This document shows positions 6,548 to 14,086 of a DNA stretch of 15,513 nt, piece by piece. The stretch spans positions 1 to 15,513 of the forward strand of contig CAKQCV010000056.1 in the NCBI GenBank assembly GCA_934217675.1, read 5' to 3'. The translations under genes and the position numbers were made by a program. The stretch comes from an uncultured Prevotella sp. (GTDB lineage Bacteria > Bacteroidota > Bacteroidia > Bacteroidales > Bacteroidaceae). The notes below the pieces were generated by a model, which saw nothing but the letters and a program-made list of their open reading frames with translations, did not search any database and had not been told where the DNA came from. Numbering within the stretch: position 1 is the first letter of the stretch; each line of letters opens with the position of its first letter.

Positions 6548-8254
6548 ATGAAAAGAAATGTATTCATAACTATATCAATGATTTTTTTTGTCTGCGCCAC
6601 AGCTATGGCGCAGATTTTCAATAAAGACAGTTACAGCGAGATTCCACCTAAACGCGAGGTGAGGGCGGTGTGGATGACAACTATCGGCGGACTGGACTGG
6701 CCTCGAACTTATGCCCACACTCCGCGCACTGTAGAAAAGCAGAAACAGGAACTCAGAGTCTTGCTCGACCGCTTGCAGAGGGCTAACTTCAACACTGTTC
6801 TTTTGCAGACACGCATACGAGGAACTGTTATCTACCCTTCTGTCTATGAGCCATGGGACGGTTGCATGTCGGGCAATCCGGGCACATCACCAGGCTACGA
6901 CCCTTTGGCGTTTGCCATTGAAGAATGCCACAAGCGAGGCATGGAATGTCATGCATGGGTGGTTTGCGTACCAGTGGGCAGACCTAACGGCACCGGACCT
7001 AAAAATATAAAGCGCAAACATCCGGAACTGCTGATGAAGATTGGCGATGAAATGTTTATGCGACCGGAAAAGAAAGGAACGGCTGACTATATAGCCAATA
7101 TCTGCCGTGAGATAACCCACAACTACGACATCGACGGTATTCACCTTGACTATATCCGCTATCCGGAAACTATGAAACTCACTATCTCAAAGACTCAGGC
7201 AAGACAGAACATATCTTGCATAGTAAAAACGGTGCATGATGCTGTGAAGGCTGAAAAGCCGTGGGTCAAGATGAGTTGCTCGCCTATAGGGAAACGAAAC
7301 GACCTGAACCGCTACTGGAGCCGTGGATGGAATGCCGAGGAGAAAGGATGCCAGGACGTGCAGCGATGGATGAGCGAGGGATGGATGGACCAAATCTATC
7401 CGATGATGTATTTCCGGGGCGACAATTTCTTTCCGTTTGCTGCTGACTGGAAGGAGCGCAGCCACGGCAAGACGGTTAGTGCCGGACTGGGCATCTATTT
7501 TCTCTCACCGAAAGAGGCTGACTGGAACTTCGAGGAGATTCAGAGAGAGATGAACGTGTGCCGACAGATGGGCATCGGTACGGCAATGTTCCGCAACAGG
7601 TTTCTGATGGACAACGTGAAAGGACTGTATGACTTCACTCTGCAAGAGCAAAACCTCTACCCTGCCCTCGTGCCGGAGATGACTTGGTATGAACACGAGG
7701 CTCCGGCAATGCCAAGAAACCTTTCTGTGGAGGAAAACAATGATGTTTATAAATTGACATGGAATGACGGTGATGTGGCACAAAACGGCTACGGCTCTAA
7801 TGTACACGGTATATATTATAATGTGTATGCCAGCGATGTGGCTCCAGTAGACATAAGTGATCCACGCAACATTATTGCTGCAAGGACAAGCCACACAAGC
7901 CTCAACGTTCCACGGAGCAAACTGACCAAATATTTTGCCGTTACGGCTATCGACCGCTACGGGAAGGAAAGTATACCGCTGCAAAGCAACAATGGCGAAG
8001 ACATGAGAACAGATGCCATCAAACAAGATTTGATTCGCAACAGCGGAAACCTTGTCATCCTTCCGCCAATGCCATCTACTCTCGACATTGAATACGTAGT
8101 GTTGGAAAGTGCTACAGGATGTAGTATAGCATCAATGAAATATGAAAAGATACTGAATATCAAAAATATACCAGATGGAATGTATATCATGCGTTCCCTG
8201 TCAAAGAAAGGAAAGACGCACCGCATGGGATGGGTATTCATAAAAAGAAGATAA
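6548..8254 (+). CDS. Secreted GHL10 (DUF187, YddW-like) glycosidase-like protein
   Basis: A secreted protein of 568 residues. Residues 1-21 are a signal peptide (ending ATAMA/Q). Residues about 33-375 form a GHL10/DUF187 TIM-barrel (COG1649) with the family landmarks EVRAVWMTTIGGLDW (37-51), NFNTVLLQTRIRG (80-92), YDPLAFAIEECHKRGMECHAW (117-137) and the signature DGIHLDYIRYP (196-206), whose Asp residues are the likely catalytic acids. YPMMYFRG (284-291) is a further barrel strand. Residues about 385-490 look like a fibronectin-III domain (NLSVEENNDVYKLTWND start). The last ~55 residues, ending in GMYIMRSLSKKGKTHRMGWVFIKRR, resemble a sorting-type tail. The family acts on peptidoglycan-like or other glycans; the true substrate is not known. 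It heads a plus-strand unit with yjbQ 18 bp downstream. Confidence 0.85.
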   Translation: MKRNVFITISMIFFVCATAMAQIFNKDSYSEIPPKREVRAVWMTTIGGLDWPRTYAHTPRTVEKQKQELRVLLDRLQRANFNTVLLQTRIRGTVIYPSVYEPWDGCMSGNPGTSPGYDPLAFAIEECHKRGMECHAWVVCVPVGRPNGTGPKNIKRKHPELLMKIGDEMFMRPEKKGTADYIANICREITHNYDIDGIHLDYIRYPETMKLTISKTQARQNISCIVKTVHDAVKAEKPWVKMSCSPIGKRNDLNRYWSRGWNAEEKGCQDVQRWMSEGWMDQIYPMMYFRGDNFFPFAADWKERSHGKTVSAGLGIYFLSPKEADWNFEEIQREMNVCRQMGIGTAMFRNRFLMDNVKGLYDFTLQEQNLYPALVPEMTWYEHEAPAMPRNLSVEENNDVYKLTWNDGDVAQNGYGSNVHGIYYNVYASDVAPVDISDPRNIIAARTSHTSLNVPRSKLTKYFAVTAIDRYGKESIPLQSNNGEDMRTDAIKQDLIRNSGNLVILPPMPSTLDIEYVVLESATGCSIASMKYEKILNIKNIPDGMYIMRSLSKKGKTHRMGWVFIKRR

Positions 8255-8272
8255 AACAAAAAAAGGAATAAT

Positions 8273-8686
8273 ATGATACAGCAAACAGAATTCCGTATCT
8301 CTGCTAAACGCAGAGGTTGCCACTTGATAACTCGCGAGATTCTTGAACACTTGCCACAACCGCTGCCAAAAGTTGGCATGCTGAATCTCTTTGTGAAACA
8401 CACATCATGTGGGCTGTCCATCAACGAGAATGCCGATCCTGACGTGCGTTCTGACATGGAGAAGATAATGAACCACATAGTGAAGGAGAATGAACCGTAT
8501 TACGATCATGTGATGGAGGGTGCAGATGATATGCCCGCTCATGCCAAGTGTTCGCTATTCGGGGTGAGCCTCAACATTCCCATTACAAACGGAAAATTGA
8601 ATTTAGGCACATGGCAGGGCATCTACCTGTGTGAGTTTCGTAATTATGGCGGTGAACGGAAGATTGTTGCCACGATTTACGGATAA
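8273..8686 (+). CDS. YjbQ / UPF0047 family protein
   Basis: A single-domain cytosolic protein of 137 residues, the usual length for the UPF0047 family. Members have been reported to show weak thiamine-phosphate synthase activity and are annotated as secondary thiamine-phosphate synthase enzymes, but their true role is unclear. The family signatures are all visible: HTSCGLSINENADPDVR (43-59), GADDMPAHAK (83-92) and GTWQGIYLCEFR (112-123), which supply the conserved His, Asp and Glu residues. An SD-like AAAGGAAT stretch sits ahead of the ATG. It lies 18 bp after the GHL10 gene and 30 bp before the MFS gene, which suggests one transcript. No thiamine gene or thiamine riboswitch is seen nearby. 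Confidence 0.9.
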   Translation: MIQQTEFRISAKRRGCHLITREILEHLPQPLPKVGMLNLFVKHTSCGLSINENADPDVRSDMEKIMNHIVKENEPYYDHVMEGADDMPAHAKCSLFGVSLNIPITNGKLNLGTWQGIYLCEFRNYGGERKIVATIYG

Positions 8687-8716
8687 AGGATGTGAGTTTT
8701 TATAAATCAGAATACA

Positions 8717-9940
8717 ATGAAACTGAAATCAATAAGAAAGAAAATAAGCGGAACACCACAGATGACTGAAGGTACTGTATATTCAATGCTCATAATATGC
8801 AGCATATCGCATTTCCTGAACGATATGATTCAGTCGATAATTCCTTCTATCTACCCAATTCTGAAGGACAAGTTCGACTTCTCGTTCGCACAGATTGGTA
8901 TAATAACGCTGGTGTTCCAGATGACATCTTCTATATTGCAGCCTTTCACCGGATTGGCTGCCGACAAGCGTCCGCAGCCATACGCCCTTTCCATTGGCAT
9001 GTGTTTCACGCTCGTTGGTCTACTCGTGCTTGCCTTCTCAGAGCATTACCTGTCTATACTCATAGCCGTGAGCGTGGTTGGTTTCGGCTCCTCGGTGTTC
9101 CATCCCACGGCATCTCGCGTAGCACAGCTTGCATCTGGCGGAAAGAAAAGTCTGGCACAGTCAATCTTCCAAGTTGGCGGCAATGGCGGATCGGCTGTGG
9201 GACCACTACTCGCAGCTGCTATAATCTTGCCATACGGTCAGCACTCCATATCATGGTTTGCCTTGGCTGCACTACTTGCGGCTCTGATAATGGTTCGCCT
9301 TGGTGCATGGTATAAGGCAAGGCTGAGTTTCGCTGCCAACCATCCGCAAACAACAACGGGACTGAACACCAACATCTCTCGCCGCGCGAAATATGGAGCT
9401 TTAGCTATACTGATATTGCTCGTGTTCTCAAAATATTTCTACACCTCGTGCATCACAAGCTATTTCACGTTCTTCCTTATTGACAAGTTCGGTGTGTCGG
9501 TAGCTGCCTCACAGCTGTACCTCTTCGTTTTTCTTGCTGCCTTTGCCATAGGCACCGTGGCAGGAGGAATGTTGGGCGACAGGTTCGGAAGGAAATACGT
9601 GATATGGTTCTCTATCGTCGGTGCTGCACCATTTGCCATTGCCATGCCGTTTGTCAATCTCCCGTGGACCATCATTTGCTGCTTCCTCTCCGGACTGATA
9701 ATTGCCTCGGCTTTCTCGTCGATAGTGGTTTATGCCACCGACCTTATGCCTGACAAAGTAGGACTGATTGCCGGAATTTTCTTCGGACTGATGTTTGGCT
9801 TGGGTGGTCTCGGCTCGGCATTCTTCGGATGGCTCGCCGACAAAACGAGCATTGAGTTTATCTTCCAGGTAAGTGCGTTTTTACCATTGTTAGGAATCAT
9901 TGCAGGATTGCTGCCTAACACGCAAAAAACGAAAGCATAA
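8717..9940 (+). CDS. fsr: MFS transporter, fosmidomycin-resistance (Fsr) type
   Basis: An inner-membrane efflux carrier of 407 residues, almost the same length as known Fsr proteins (about 406). It has the 12-helix pattern of the major facilitator superfamily with a central cytoplasmic break near residues 200-220. Fsr-like cues are SHFLNDMIQSIIPSIYPILK (31-50), the loop-2/3 motif GLAADKRPQPYA (79-90), FGSSVFHPTASRVA and the QVGGNGGSAVGPLLA stretch. A second motif-A copy, GGMLGDRFGRKY, lies in the loop between helices 8 and 9. Fsr exports fosmidomycin and perhaps other small anions; whether this one does is not proven. It ends only 8 bp from the converging methyltransferase gene, with no terminator visible between them. 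Confidence 0.85.
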   Translation: MKLKSIRKKISGTPQMTEGTVYSMLIICSISHFLNDMIQSIIPSIYPILKDKFDFSFAQIGIITLVFQMTSSILQPFTGLAADKRPQPYALSIGMCFTLVGLLVLAFSEHYLSILIAVSVVGFGSSVFHPTASRVAQLASGGKKSLAQSIFQVGGNGGSAVGPLLAAAIILPYGQHSISWFALAALLAALIMVRLGAWYKARLSFAANHPQTTTGLNTNISRRAKYGALAILILLVFSKYFYTSCITSYFTFFLIDKFGVSVAASQLYLFVFLAAFAIGTVAGGMLGDRFGRKYVIWFSIVGAAPFAIAMPFVNLPWTIICCFLSGLIIASAFSSIVVYATDLMPDKVGLIAGIFFGLMFGLGGLGSAFFGWLADKTSIEFIFQVSAFLPLLGIIAGLLPNTQKTKA

Positions 9941-9948
9941 CAAAAAGA

Positions 9949-10731
9949 CTAACCAAGTGCCGGCACTCTGACCACATCTACCACATGACTGCCGGCACCT
10001 ATCAAGTCGGCACGCTCAGAGATACACTTCTGATACTCTATGAAATGGGCAAAGGTTTCATCACTCATGCGGTTTAGTCGAGTGCGCATATAGTCGGCAG
10101 CGCCGTCTGGCGAGAAGATGGTGACACGCTCCAGTCCTGCTTCTTTGTCAAGGCGGTTTATATCGTCAATACGTACATAGTCATACAGTTCGTCGGTTTG
10201 TGCCTGTATATGGAAATTCTTGTCCACCAGTCCTTTTTCCAGCAGTCCTCCTATTCTATCCTCATCAAAACAGTAGGAAAGGATACTGTATTCGTTCATC
10301 AGATAGGCTACAAAAATCAGTCCCCCCGGTTTCGTCACGCGTTTTGCCTCGTTCAGCGCCTTTAACTTCTCGTCATCACCGATAAGATGATACAGCGGAC
10401 CGAGCAAGAGAGTTACGTCGGCAGAATCTGACTGTAGGAACGACATGTTCCGTGCATCACCCTGCACCACATCTGCCGTTGGCTCGCGCTTGAGAAACAC
10501 ATCAATGTTGCGACGCACAAGCTCTACAGCCTTTATTTTATACCCCTCTGCCATAAGAGCCGAAGTGTAACGCCCTGTTCCTGCACCTATGTCAAGAATA
10601 AATATATCTGGCTTCAGGAAGCGATGCAAATGATGCATGGTGGTTTCAAACTCCACAATGCCATGTCTGCGCAGCAGGCGCAAATCTTCTGGATGCTTGT
10701 TGTAATGTTTTTCTATGTTTGATAATGCCAT
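9949..10731 (-). CDS. Class I SAM-dependent methyltransferase
   Basis: A soluble methyltransferase of 260 residues with a Rossmann fold. Motif I is ILDIGAGTGRYT (45-56), an acidic residue follows strand 2 (AVELV, about 68-72), QGDARNM (90-96) matches motif II and LLLGPLYHL (108-116) matches motif IV. The C-terminal half is helical and carries no domain that identifies the substrate. It resembles the broad Methyltransf_11/25 group of small-molecule methylases. An intrinsic terminator lies between it and the upstream 109-residue gene, so it probably has its own weak promoter, which could not be placed. It converges on the MFS gene with an 8-bp gap. Confidence 0.8.
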   Translation of the reverse strand: MALSNIEKHYNKHPEDLRLLRRHGIVEFETTMHHLHRFLKPDIFILDIGAGTGRYTSALMAEGYKIKAVELVRRNIDVFLKREPTADVVQGDARNMSFLQSDSADVTLLLGPLYHLIGDDEKLKALNEAKRVTKPGGLIFVAYLMNEYSILSYCFDEDRIGGLLEKGLVDKNFHIQAQTDELYDYVRIDDINRLDKEAGLERVTIFSPDGAADYMRTRLNRMSDETFAHFIEYQKCISERADLIGAGSHVVDVVRVPALG

Positions 10732-10752
10732 ATTGAGTAATGGTTTATAGTC

Positions 10753-10802
10753 AAAAAAAATAAAGCGACAAGGATAAGTACATACTACTCCACCCTTGCC
10801 GC
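10753..10802 (-). terminator. Intrinsic terminator after the tail-only secreted protein
   Basis: On the minus strand GCGGCAAGG (10802-10794) pairs with CCTTGTCGC (10773-10765) through nine pairs including one G-U. The loop is 20 bases. TTTATTTTTTTT follows directly. The site lies 32 bases after the stop codon of the 109-residue gene and so should separate it from the methyltransferase gene. Confidence 0.7.
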
Positions 10803-10833
10803 ATTTGTCCTTATATTCTTAAATGCAGAATTC

Positions 10834-11163
10834 TCAGCTCACAGAAACCTTTCTTACCACATTGCCCACCTTCACGATGTAGCAACCTTTTCTAAGATTC
10901 AGTTCGTAAACCCTGTCGGCACCGTCAACCTTTATCTTCTTAATCGGTGCGCCAGAGATATCATAAATAAGTATCGTTTGATTTGTAGCATTAGATACAC
11001 GCAGACGTGTCTGACCATTGCCATCGGTTGTTACCCTCAGCGAGATGCCACCCTTCTGCCCGTCGTAATCATTCTCGATTATCTCAACTGCCGGCACAGC
11101 ATGAACAGCCAACGGGGCAGCCATAAGACCTAATGCAAATATGATGTTGTACAATTTCTTCAT
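10834..11163 (-). CDS. Small secreted protein made of a signal peptide and sorting-like tail
   Basis: A secreted protein of only 109 residues. Residues 1-22 are a signal peptide (MKKLYNIIFALGLMAAPLAV). Residues 23-60 are a short beta-rich linker. Residues about 62-109 (TILIYDISGAPIKKIKV ... GCYIVKVGNVVRKVSV) match the pattern of the type IX secretion C-terminal domain, which normally sits behind a large cargo domain: a strand with YDISG, a middle linker, then GxYIVKVG and a last strand. Here there is no cargo. It has a perfect promoter and its own terminator, so it looks like an intact monocistronic gene, not a broken end. It may be a small surface protein; function unknown. Confidence 0.75.
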   Translation of the reverse strand: MKKLYNIIFALGLMAAPLAVHAVPAVEIIENDYDGQKGGISLRVTTDGNGQTRLRVSNATNQTILIYDISGAPIKKIKVDGADRVYELNLRKGCYIVKVGNVVRKVSVS

Positions 11164-11186
11164 GTTCTATATCCTTATAGTTTATG

Positions 11187-11218
11187 CAAATTTACTATTT
11201 ATTTCATAACATTCCAAA
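11187..11218 (-). promoter_or_regulatory. Promoter of the small tail-only secreted protein
   Basis: On the minus strand TTTG (11218-11215) is followed after exactly 20 bases by TAAATTTG (11194-11187), a perfect consensus pair. Transcription should begin near 11180, about 17 bases ahead of the ATG at 11163. Confidence 0.7.
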
Positions 11219-11285
11219 GGTTAGTGGCATTTTTTCATTATTTTATCTATAAATACCTACTTTAAGGTAATATCCCTACCCTATT

Positions 11286-11317
11286 TTTGTTCATAATGAA
11301 AAGTTTACTTAACTTTG
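11286..11317 (+). promoter_or_regulatory. Promoter of greA and the DUF2400 gene
   Basis: TTTG (11286-11289) is followed after exactly 20 bases by TAACTTTG (11310-11317), a perfect match. Transcription should start near 11324, with a leader of about 65 nt before the chosen greA ATG at 11389. A longer frame beginning with TTG at 11287 would start inside this promoter, so it is not used. Confidence 0.7.
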
Positions 11318-11388
11318 CAAATGTTTATCTTATGAATTCTGTTGTATTACAGGACTTATTGGCTTACATAACAAAAAGAGAAAACATA

Positions 11389-11853
11389 ATGGAATATATG
11401 TCACAAGAAGGCTTCGACAAAATTGCCGAAGAGCTTCACCACTTGGAAACTGTTGATTTGCCACAGGTTAAAGACGCTATATCAGAGGCTCGCGACAAAG
11501 GCGACCTAAGCGAAAACTTTGAATATCACGCTGCAAAACGTGAGCAAGGCAGACTGATGGGAAGGGCACGCTTTCTGCAGCGCATACTTGAGAATGCACG
11601 CGTTATAGACAAATCACTGTTGAAGAGCGACTGTGTAGGGTTGCTCAGCAAAGTAAGAATCACGAATGTTGCAGCCGGCAAGAGTATGGACTATACTATC
11701 GTGAGCCCACATGAAGCAAATCTCCGCGAAGGAAAAATTTCTATCAAGTCACCTATCGCCGAGGCTCTGTTGGGAAAAAAAGCTGGCGATGTGGTTGATG
11801 TGCGTGTGCCAGCCGGAATGATAAAGCTGAAAATTGAAAGCGTGGAACTTTAA
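11389..11853 (+). CDS. greA: Transcription elongation factor GreA
   Basis: GreA enters the secondary channel of RNA polymerase and stimulates cleavage of backtracked RNA, rescuing stalled complexes. The protein from the chosen ATG has 154 residues, close to the usual ~158. The N-terminal coiled coil spans about residues 8-75; its tip reads EARDKGDLSENFEYHAAKREQ, where Asp39 and Glu42 match the acidic pair of E. coli GreA that positions the catalytic Mg2+. The C-terminal FKBP-like globular domain follows from about 80, with SPIAEALLGKKAGDVVDV as the typical family stretch. The in-frame extension to 11287 (34 extra codons) overlaps the promoter and has no GreA counterpart. The DUF2400 gene follows after 16 bp. 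Confidence 0.93.
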   Translation: MEYMSQEGFDKIAEELHHLETVDLPQVKDAISEARDKGDLSENFEYHAAKREQGRLMGRARFLQRILENARVIDKSLLKSDCVGLLSKVRITNVAAGKSMDYTIVSPHEANLREGKISIKSPIAEALLGKKAGDVVDVRVPAGMIKLKIESVEL

Positions 11854-11869
11854 TATATGAGGAGTTTTC

Positions 11870-12610
11870 ATGAACAACGAATTAAAACAACTCATCATAC
11901 GTCTCGCTGACAAATACGAGACTGAAGAGTTCTTGCCTGCCGACCCAAGTTCTTTTATGCATAAGGTGGAGGGCAAAGCAAATCAGGAGGCAATGGCGTT
12001 CCTCGCCTCCTGTTTGAGCTATGGTTCAAGAAAACAGTTCTTCCCCAAAATTCAGTTCATGCTCGATGCTGCCAAAGGAGAAGTTGACCACTGGGTGCGC
12101 TCAGGCGAATGGAAAAGGAGTATCCCTGACTCCACAAACTGCTATTATCGGCTTTATACTTGCCACGACATGCATCAGTTGCTCACGGCTTTTCAAACGA
12201 TGCTTATTGAATACGGAAGCATGAAGGAATTTATCTGCCAAAACAATGCAGCCACAGCAATAGAGGCTGTCTCAGCCATCTGCCGTTTCTTTGCCAGTCA
12301 CGATGCAAGCAAGATTATCCCAAAGAACACATCGTCGGCTTGCAAACGTGTATGCATGTTTTTACGCTGGATGGTGCGGAGCAATTCGCCTGTTGATTTA
12401 GGGTTGTGGACCGACATCATAGACCGTCGGTCGCTAATCATGCCGCTCGACACTCATGTAGTGCAGGAGGCACAACGGATGGGATTGCTGCAAAGTCGCA
12501 CGGCATCCATGAGTACTGCACGCCGACTGACCGACTGTATGCTTGAGATTTTCCCCGATGATCCGCTGAAAGGCGACTTTGCCCTGTTCGGACTTGGAGT
12601 TGACGAATAA
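11870..12610 (+). CDS. DUF2400 / TIGR02757 family protein
   Basis: A cytosolic protein of 246 residues with no assigned activity. It fits the TIGR02757 (DUF2400) family, a Bacteroidetes-rich group with a helical fold distantly like HhH-GPD DNA glycosylases. Key stretches are AMAFLASCLSYGSRKQ (41-56), KRVCMFLRWMVRSNSPVDLGLW (159-180) and RRSLIMPLDTHVV (186-198), where the LDTHV block is most typical. No cysteine cluster for an iron-sulfur site is seen. An SD-like AGGAG lies just before the ATG. It probably shares the greA transcript, which ends at a strong bidirectional terminator just past its stop. A DNA-repair role is only a guess from fold similarity. Confidence 0.85.
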   Translation: MNNELKQLIIRLADKYETEEFLPADPSSFMHKVEGKANQEAMAFLASCLSYGSRKQFFPKIQFMLDAAKGEVDHWVRSGEWKRSIPDSTNCYYRLYTCHDMHQLLTAFQTMLIEYGSMKEFICQNNAATAIEAVSAICRFFASHDASKIIPKNTSSACKRVCMFLRWMVRSNSPVDLGLWTDIIDRRSLIMPLDTHVVQEAQRMGLLQSRTASMSTARRLTDCMLEIFPDDPLKGDFALFGLGVDE

Positions 12611-12623
12611 ACTAAAAACATAA

Positions 12624-12682
12624 AAAAATCCTTCAGAACAAAATGCTGCATACCAACGGTACGGCTGTTCTGAAGGATTTTT
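12624..12682. terminator. Bidirectional intrinsic terminator between DUF2400 gene and hydrolase gene
   Basis: A perfect 17-bp inverted repeat: AAAAATCCTTCAGAACA (12624-12640) and its complement (12666-12682), so each strand has a stem flanked by A and T runs and ends in a T-tract. The 25-base loop holds a small TACC-AAC-GGTA hairpin. It serves both converging genes, those ending at 12610 and 12685, and overlaps nothing coding. Confidence 0.88.
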
Positions 12683-12684
12683 GA

Positions 12685-13539
12685 TTATCTCACGTATTTT
12701 TTCCCATTCTGGATATAGACTCCCTTTGTCGGACTAATCACCCTACGCCCGCTAAGGTCATAAAATATTGCAGAAGTATCATCTGATTCTTTAATTATTT
12801 TACCGATTCCCGCCGGAATGCCTTTTACATTTGCAAACAGCCAGTCGAGACGTTCATCGGTATAACTCTGTTCGCAAGTGGCAGGATGCGACCAACCGGG
12901 TTCAATATCAAGCAGAAGAGTTCCACCGGCAGCCAAGACCTCTGTTTGGAACTGTTCCACTGCCGGGATACTCATCAAGTTGTCTTCCGTTCCCATTACT
13001 GTACGCACTGGTGTCGTAGCTACATTCACGGCATCCTGTCCTGTAGGATTACCGGCAACGGGCATCGCAGCGGCATAGAAATTCGGGAAACTTCCAAGTT
13101 GACACCATGTGCCGGTGCCACCCATTGAACCACCCATTATATATACGCGGTCTGCATCATGAATACCGTCAGAAGCGTATTTCTTCATTAGCTCGTTCAC
13201 CACCTTGCGGTTCTGGCTTGTCCAACCACCATCTGCCGGACACTGTGGCACAATCATTGTTGCCGAAATATTGCGTGAAGAGAGATAATTGTACACCACA
13301 GAAACTGCGGCTTCGTTCAACTGCGCCTCATTGTCGCTTCCACGAGAACTACCACCATGCAAATACAACACCAAGATTGGCTTCACAATCTCGTTCATAC
13401 AGATATCTGCCTGTCTGTATGGCAGACTGAATTGTCCGAAAGTAAATGTGTTACGGGAGAAACGATCATCCATATCGGAAGCAATCGCCCAAGTACAGAC
13501 AGCAGTCACAAAATAGATTATTGACAGTAAGCGTTTCAT
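12685..13539 (-). CDS. Secreted alpha/beta hydrolase (esterase-like) with sorting-like tail
   Basis: A secreted hydrolase of 284 residues. Residues 1-20 form a signal peptide. The alpha/beta hydrolase domain covers about 35-240: the oxyanion segment LYLHGGSSRG (59-68), the nucleophile elbow GGSMGG (136-141, Ser138), the likely acid Asp186 in MGTEDNL, and the likely base His218 in GWSHPATCEQSY. The layout resembles polyhydroxybutyrate-depolymerase / dienelactone-hydrolase-like esterases, which in gut Bacteroidales often remove esters from plant glycans. The last ~30 residues (IFYDLSGRRV ... GVYIQNGKKYVR) are a sorting-like tail, like that of the cohesin-like protein at the left end. It stands alone and shares a terminator with the DUF2400 gene. 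The true ester substrate is unknown, and no clear promoter could be placed. Confidence 0.82.
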   Translation of the reverse strand: MKRLLSIIYFVTAVCTWAIASDMDDRFSRNTFTFGQFSLPYRQADICMNEIVKPILVLYLHGGSSRGSDNEAQLNEAAVSVVYNYLSSRNISATMIVPQCPADGGWTSQNRKVVNELMKKYASDGIHDADRVYIMGGSMGGTGTWCQLGSFPNFYAAAMPVAGNPTGQDAVNVATTPVRTVMGTEDNLMSIPAVEQFQTEVLAAGGTLLLDIEPGWSHPATCEQSYTDERLDWLFANVKGIPAGIGKIIKESDDTSAIFYDLSGRRVISPTKGVYIQNGKKYVR

Positions 13540-13697
13540 TTGTTTTTGTTTTTAAATGTTTTGATAAATGTTTCTTATTCTATAGATTCGCCTTTGTATT
13601 TCAAACGAATCGCTTTCATCAGCATTACATATATATAAGACACAATTTACTGTCAAAAGTTTAATTGAAAGCAGTTAATTATATTTAAGAGTCGTTG

Positions 13698-13806
13698 GGC
13701 TTTTTGATTCAAGTTTCTTTGTCCACAATTTGTGATAGCAAGGTGTTGGTTGTCGTTTCTTGTTGCATTTTGTTCAAAAAGTTCCAATAAACTTGATTCA
13801 AAAGCC
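13698..13806. repeat. Long imperfect inverted repeat (hairpin) in AT-rich gap
   Basis: GGCTTTTTGATTCAAGTTT (13698-13716) and AAACTTGATTCAAAAGCC (13789-13806) are inverted copies with one mismatch and one bulge, around a 72-base spacer. There is no T-tract on either side, so it is not a simple terminator. The size (about 110 bp) and position beside an accessory-looking gene would fit a small palindromic repeat or MITE-like element, but no duplicated target site was found and only one copy is in view. Confidence 0.55.
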
Positions 13807-13831
13807 TTCCTAAGGGAGAAATCCAGTTTTT

Positions 13832-13862
13832 TTATTGCAAGATTGTCAATTTTTCGCAATAA
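13832..13862. repeat. Short inverted repeat upstream of nuclease-gene promoter
   Basis: TTATTGC (13832-13838) and GCAATAA (13856-13862) form a perfect 7-bp inverted repeat around 17 bases, ending three bases before the possible -33 element. The position would suit an operator for a dimeric regulator, but no regulator gene is adjacent and 7-bp AT-rich matches arise by chance. Confidence 0.35.
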
Positions 13863-13864
13863 GG

Positions 13865-13896
13865 TTGTAGTTTTCTCGTTATTTTTTATATCTTAG
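13865..13896 (+). promoter_or_regulatory. Possible promoter of the nuclease-like gene
   Basis: TTG (13865-13867) and TATCTTAG (13889-13896) are spaced by 21 bases; the -7 box differs from TAnnTTTG at one place. If used, the start is near 13903 and the leader to the ATG at 14087 is about 184 nt long. The call is weaker than the perfect promoters elsewhere in the window. Confidence 0.35.
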
Positions 13897-13902
13897 CATC
13901 TG

Positions 13903-14086
13903 CAATCGGAGAAATCCGACGATGCACATACCAATTTGTCAAGCAAAAATCCTTTAACGTCATGAAAGGGATTTGAAAACCGCTCGCACAGCACTATGTA
14001 AAAGAGGGCTGCATTGATTAAAAAAATTACAGCGGACCTCTTGGAAAGAGAAAATCGGAAGAGAAGTAATAAAATACTTGATAGAT
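13903..14086 (+). promoter_or_regulatory. Long structured leader ahead of nuclease-like gene
   Basis: This noncoding stretch holds three stem-loops on the plus strand. The first is TCGGA-GAAA-TCCGA (13906-13919) with a GNRA-type tetraloop, placed almost at the predicted transcript start. The second is AAATCCTTT paired with AAAGGGATTT (one bulge; about 13948-13976). The third joins GAGG-GCTG with CAGC-GGA-CCTC (about 14007-14041). No known riboswitch core was recognised. It may be a regulatory leader or a partner RNA; the folds are read by eye. Confidence 0.35.

Noticed and set aside
7505..8478. Two overlapping minus-strand frames of 173 codons opposite the GHL10 and yjbQ genes
   Set aside because: They lie fully antisense to well-supported genes with clear family motifs, and their products show no coherent domain.
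13653..13859. Minus-strand frame of 68 codons in the AT-rich gap
   Set aside because: It spans the imperfect hairpin, has no promoter or ribosome-binding signal, no recognisable domain and an irregular composition. The frame is best explained by the repeat, although the peptide may recur wherever the element does.
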